Shown piece after piece: positions 6,626 to 7,069 of a stretch of 7,069 bases of DNA (the first letter of the stretch is position 1; each line of letters begins with the position of its first letter). The translations under genes and the position numbers were made by a program. The DNA is from JBHHZI01 sp046757965 (GTDB taxonomy: Bacteria > Acidobacteriota > Polarisedimenticolia > SMYD01): positions 1-7,069 of the forward strand of contig JBHHZI010000158.1 in the NCBI GenBank assembly GCA_046757965.1. Direction: 5' to 3'. The notes under the pieces are model-generated. The model did not search any database. It had not been told where the DNA came from and saw nothing but the letters and a program-made list of their open reading frames with translations.

Positions 6626-6889
6626 ATGCGCCGATCGAGCTGGGTGACACTCGCCGGCCTCGTGGTGCTGGTCGGGATCCTCGCCTGGACCACCCTGCAC
6701 AGTGGACAGGTCGAGTGCGAGATCTGCATGAGCTACGAGGGACGGCTGGAGTGCGCCGCCGCATCCGCATCCGACCAGGACACCGCCATATCGACGGCCA
6801 CCGACATGGCCTGTGCCGCGCTCGCGGCCGGGCGCGCCGCATCCATGGAATGCCGCCACACTCCACCGCAGCGCACCACCTGTCGGTGA
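6626..6889 (+). CDS. Small cysteine-rich exported or membrane-anchored protein
   Basis: An 87-residue protein of unknown function. After MRRSSW comes a hydrophobic helix at about residues 7-22 (VTLAGLVVLVGILAW), a single anchor or uncleaved signal. The outer part holds six cysteines, at 31, 34 (CEIC), 43, 63, 76 and 86. In between is an Ala-rich segment with the pattern SASDQDTAISTATDMACAALA (47-67) that looks helical. The even number of cysteines outside the membrane suggests disulfides, and CEIC could instead bind metal or haem, but no haem CxxCH is present. I have the impression of similar small proteins with a C-E-x-C start and a late A-C-A segment in other proteobacteria-like genomes, but cannot name the family. 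A strong Shine-Dalgarno supports the start. It lies 33 bases after the four-helix membrane protein gene, probably in the same transcript. Confidence 0.78.
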   Translation: MRRSSWVTLAGLVVLVGILAWTTLHSGQVECEICMSYEGRLECAAASASDQDTAISTATDMACAALAAGRAASMECRHTPPQRTTCR

Positions 6890-6935
6890 GGTGGCGTACA
6901 GGTCCGGACGGGCGCGACAGGAGGACCGCTCGGAT

Positions 6936-6961
6936 CCGCCGGCCGCCACACCGGCCGGCGG
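6936..6961. terminator. Hairpin between convergent genes, possible bidirectional terminator
   Basis: CCGCCGGCCG at 6936-6945 pairs perfectly with CGGCCGGCGG at 6952-6961, leaving a 6-base loop (CCACAC). This 10-bp all-GC stem lies between the end of the small cysteine-rich gene (6889) and the end of the minus-strand gene at the right edge (6968), where both transcripts should stop. Neither side has a run of T, so it is not a textbook intrinsic terminator; it may act with Rho or protect the 3' end. Confidence 0.45.
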
Positions 6962-6967
6962 GACCAC

Positions 6968-7069
6968 TCAACGATTCATGGCCAGTTTTCGCACCCGGTC
7001 CCGGAACACGACCTCCACCACATGCTGCTGCAGAACGTCGAGCACGACACCCTCGCCGAACTTGCCATG
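6968..7069 (-). CDS. C-terminus of a protein ending in a KFGEG beta-barrel-like motif
   Basis: The last 33 codons and stop of a minus-strand gene whose body lies beyond the right edge. The visible tail reads HGKFGEGVVLDVL, then VVEVVFRDRVRKLAMNR, then stop. The pattern H-x-K-F-G-x-G-x-V, a short turn, a beta strand ending in V-F, and a final K-L is typical of a small Tudor/KOW-like barrel. Such barrels occur at the C-terminus of UvrD/PcrA-type helicases and in small stand-alone proteins. The final strand is short, ending soon after RKLAMNR, which in my judgement fits a stand-alone DNA- or RNA-associated protein at least as well as a helicase. Codon use and conserved glycines support a real gene; the product cannot be named from this fragment. 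Confidence 0.6.
   Translation of the reverse strand, partial: HGKFGEGVVLDVLQQHVVEVVFRDRVRKLAMNR

Noticed and set aside
1..7069. CRISPR array, tRNA, riboswitch, insertion sequence or prophage
   Set aside because: I found no regularly spaced direct repeats, no tRNA-like cloverleaf with CCA end, no transposase or integrase motif, and no gap larger than 80 bases in which a structured leader could sit.

Overview
The window is a GC-rich (roughly 70% by eye), densely coding piece of bacterial chromosome. It carries seven protein-coding genes, two of them cut by the window edges. There is no RNA gene, CRISPR array, insertion sequence or phage gene that I can support. The phylum cannot be fixed from the sequence. 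The SurE variant reminds me of Planctomycetota-like or related Gram-negative lineages, but that is recollection and not a result. The genes look like ordinary chromosomal core or accessory metabolism, not a mobile island.

Left half, minus strand (1-4124): a tightly packed three-gene unit transcribed leftwards. It begins with a membrane-anchored or exported Ntn-hydrolase of the penicillin acylase family (1608-4124). The next gene is pabB, aminodeoxychorismate synthase component I (196-1611), and the last is the start of a class IV aminotransferase-fold gene, probably pabC, aminodeoxychorismate lyase (1-199, cut by the left edge). The junctions are a GTGA overlap and an ATGA overlap, so translation is probably coupled. 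PabB and PabC together turn chorismate into p-aminobenzoate for folate. The glutamine amidotransferase partner PabA is not in the window.

Right half, plus strand (4187-6889): surE (5'/3'-nucleotidase) diverges from the acylase gene across a 62-bp gap. It is followed by mdh, an LDH-like NAD-dependent malate dehydrogenase with its own ribosome binding site and a plausible extended -10 promoter. Next come a four-helix membrane protein of unknown function and a small cysteine-rich exported or anchored protein of unknown function. The gaps after mdh are 27 and 33 bp, so mdh and the two unknown genes probably form one transcript.

Right edge (6890-7069): a GC-rich hairpin lies between the convergent gene ends. 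It is followed by the C-terminus of a minus-strand gene ending in a small beta-barrel-like KFGEG motif.

No clearly new defence or mobile system is visible. The least explained items are the coupling of an acylase to PABA synthesis, the two unknown proteins behind mdh, and the unusual density of the palindrome CCGGCCGG.
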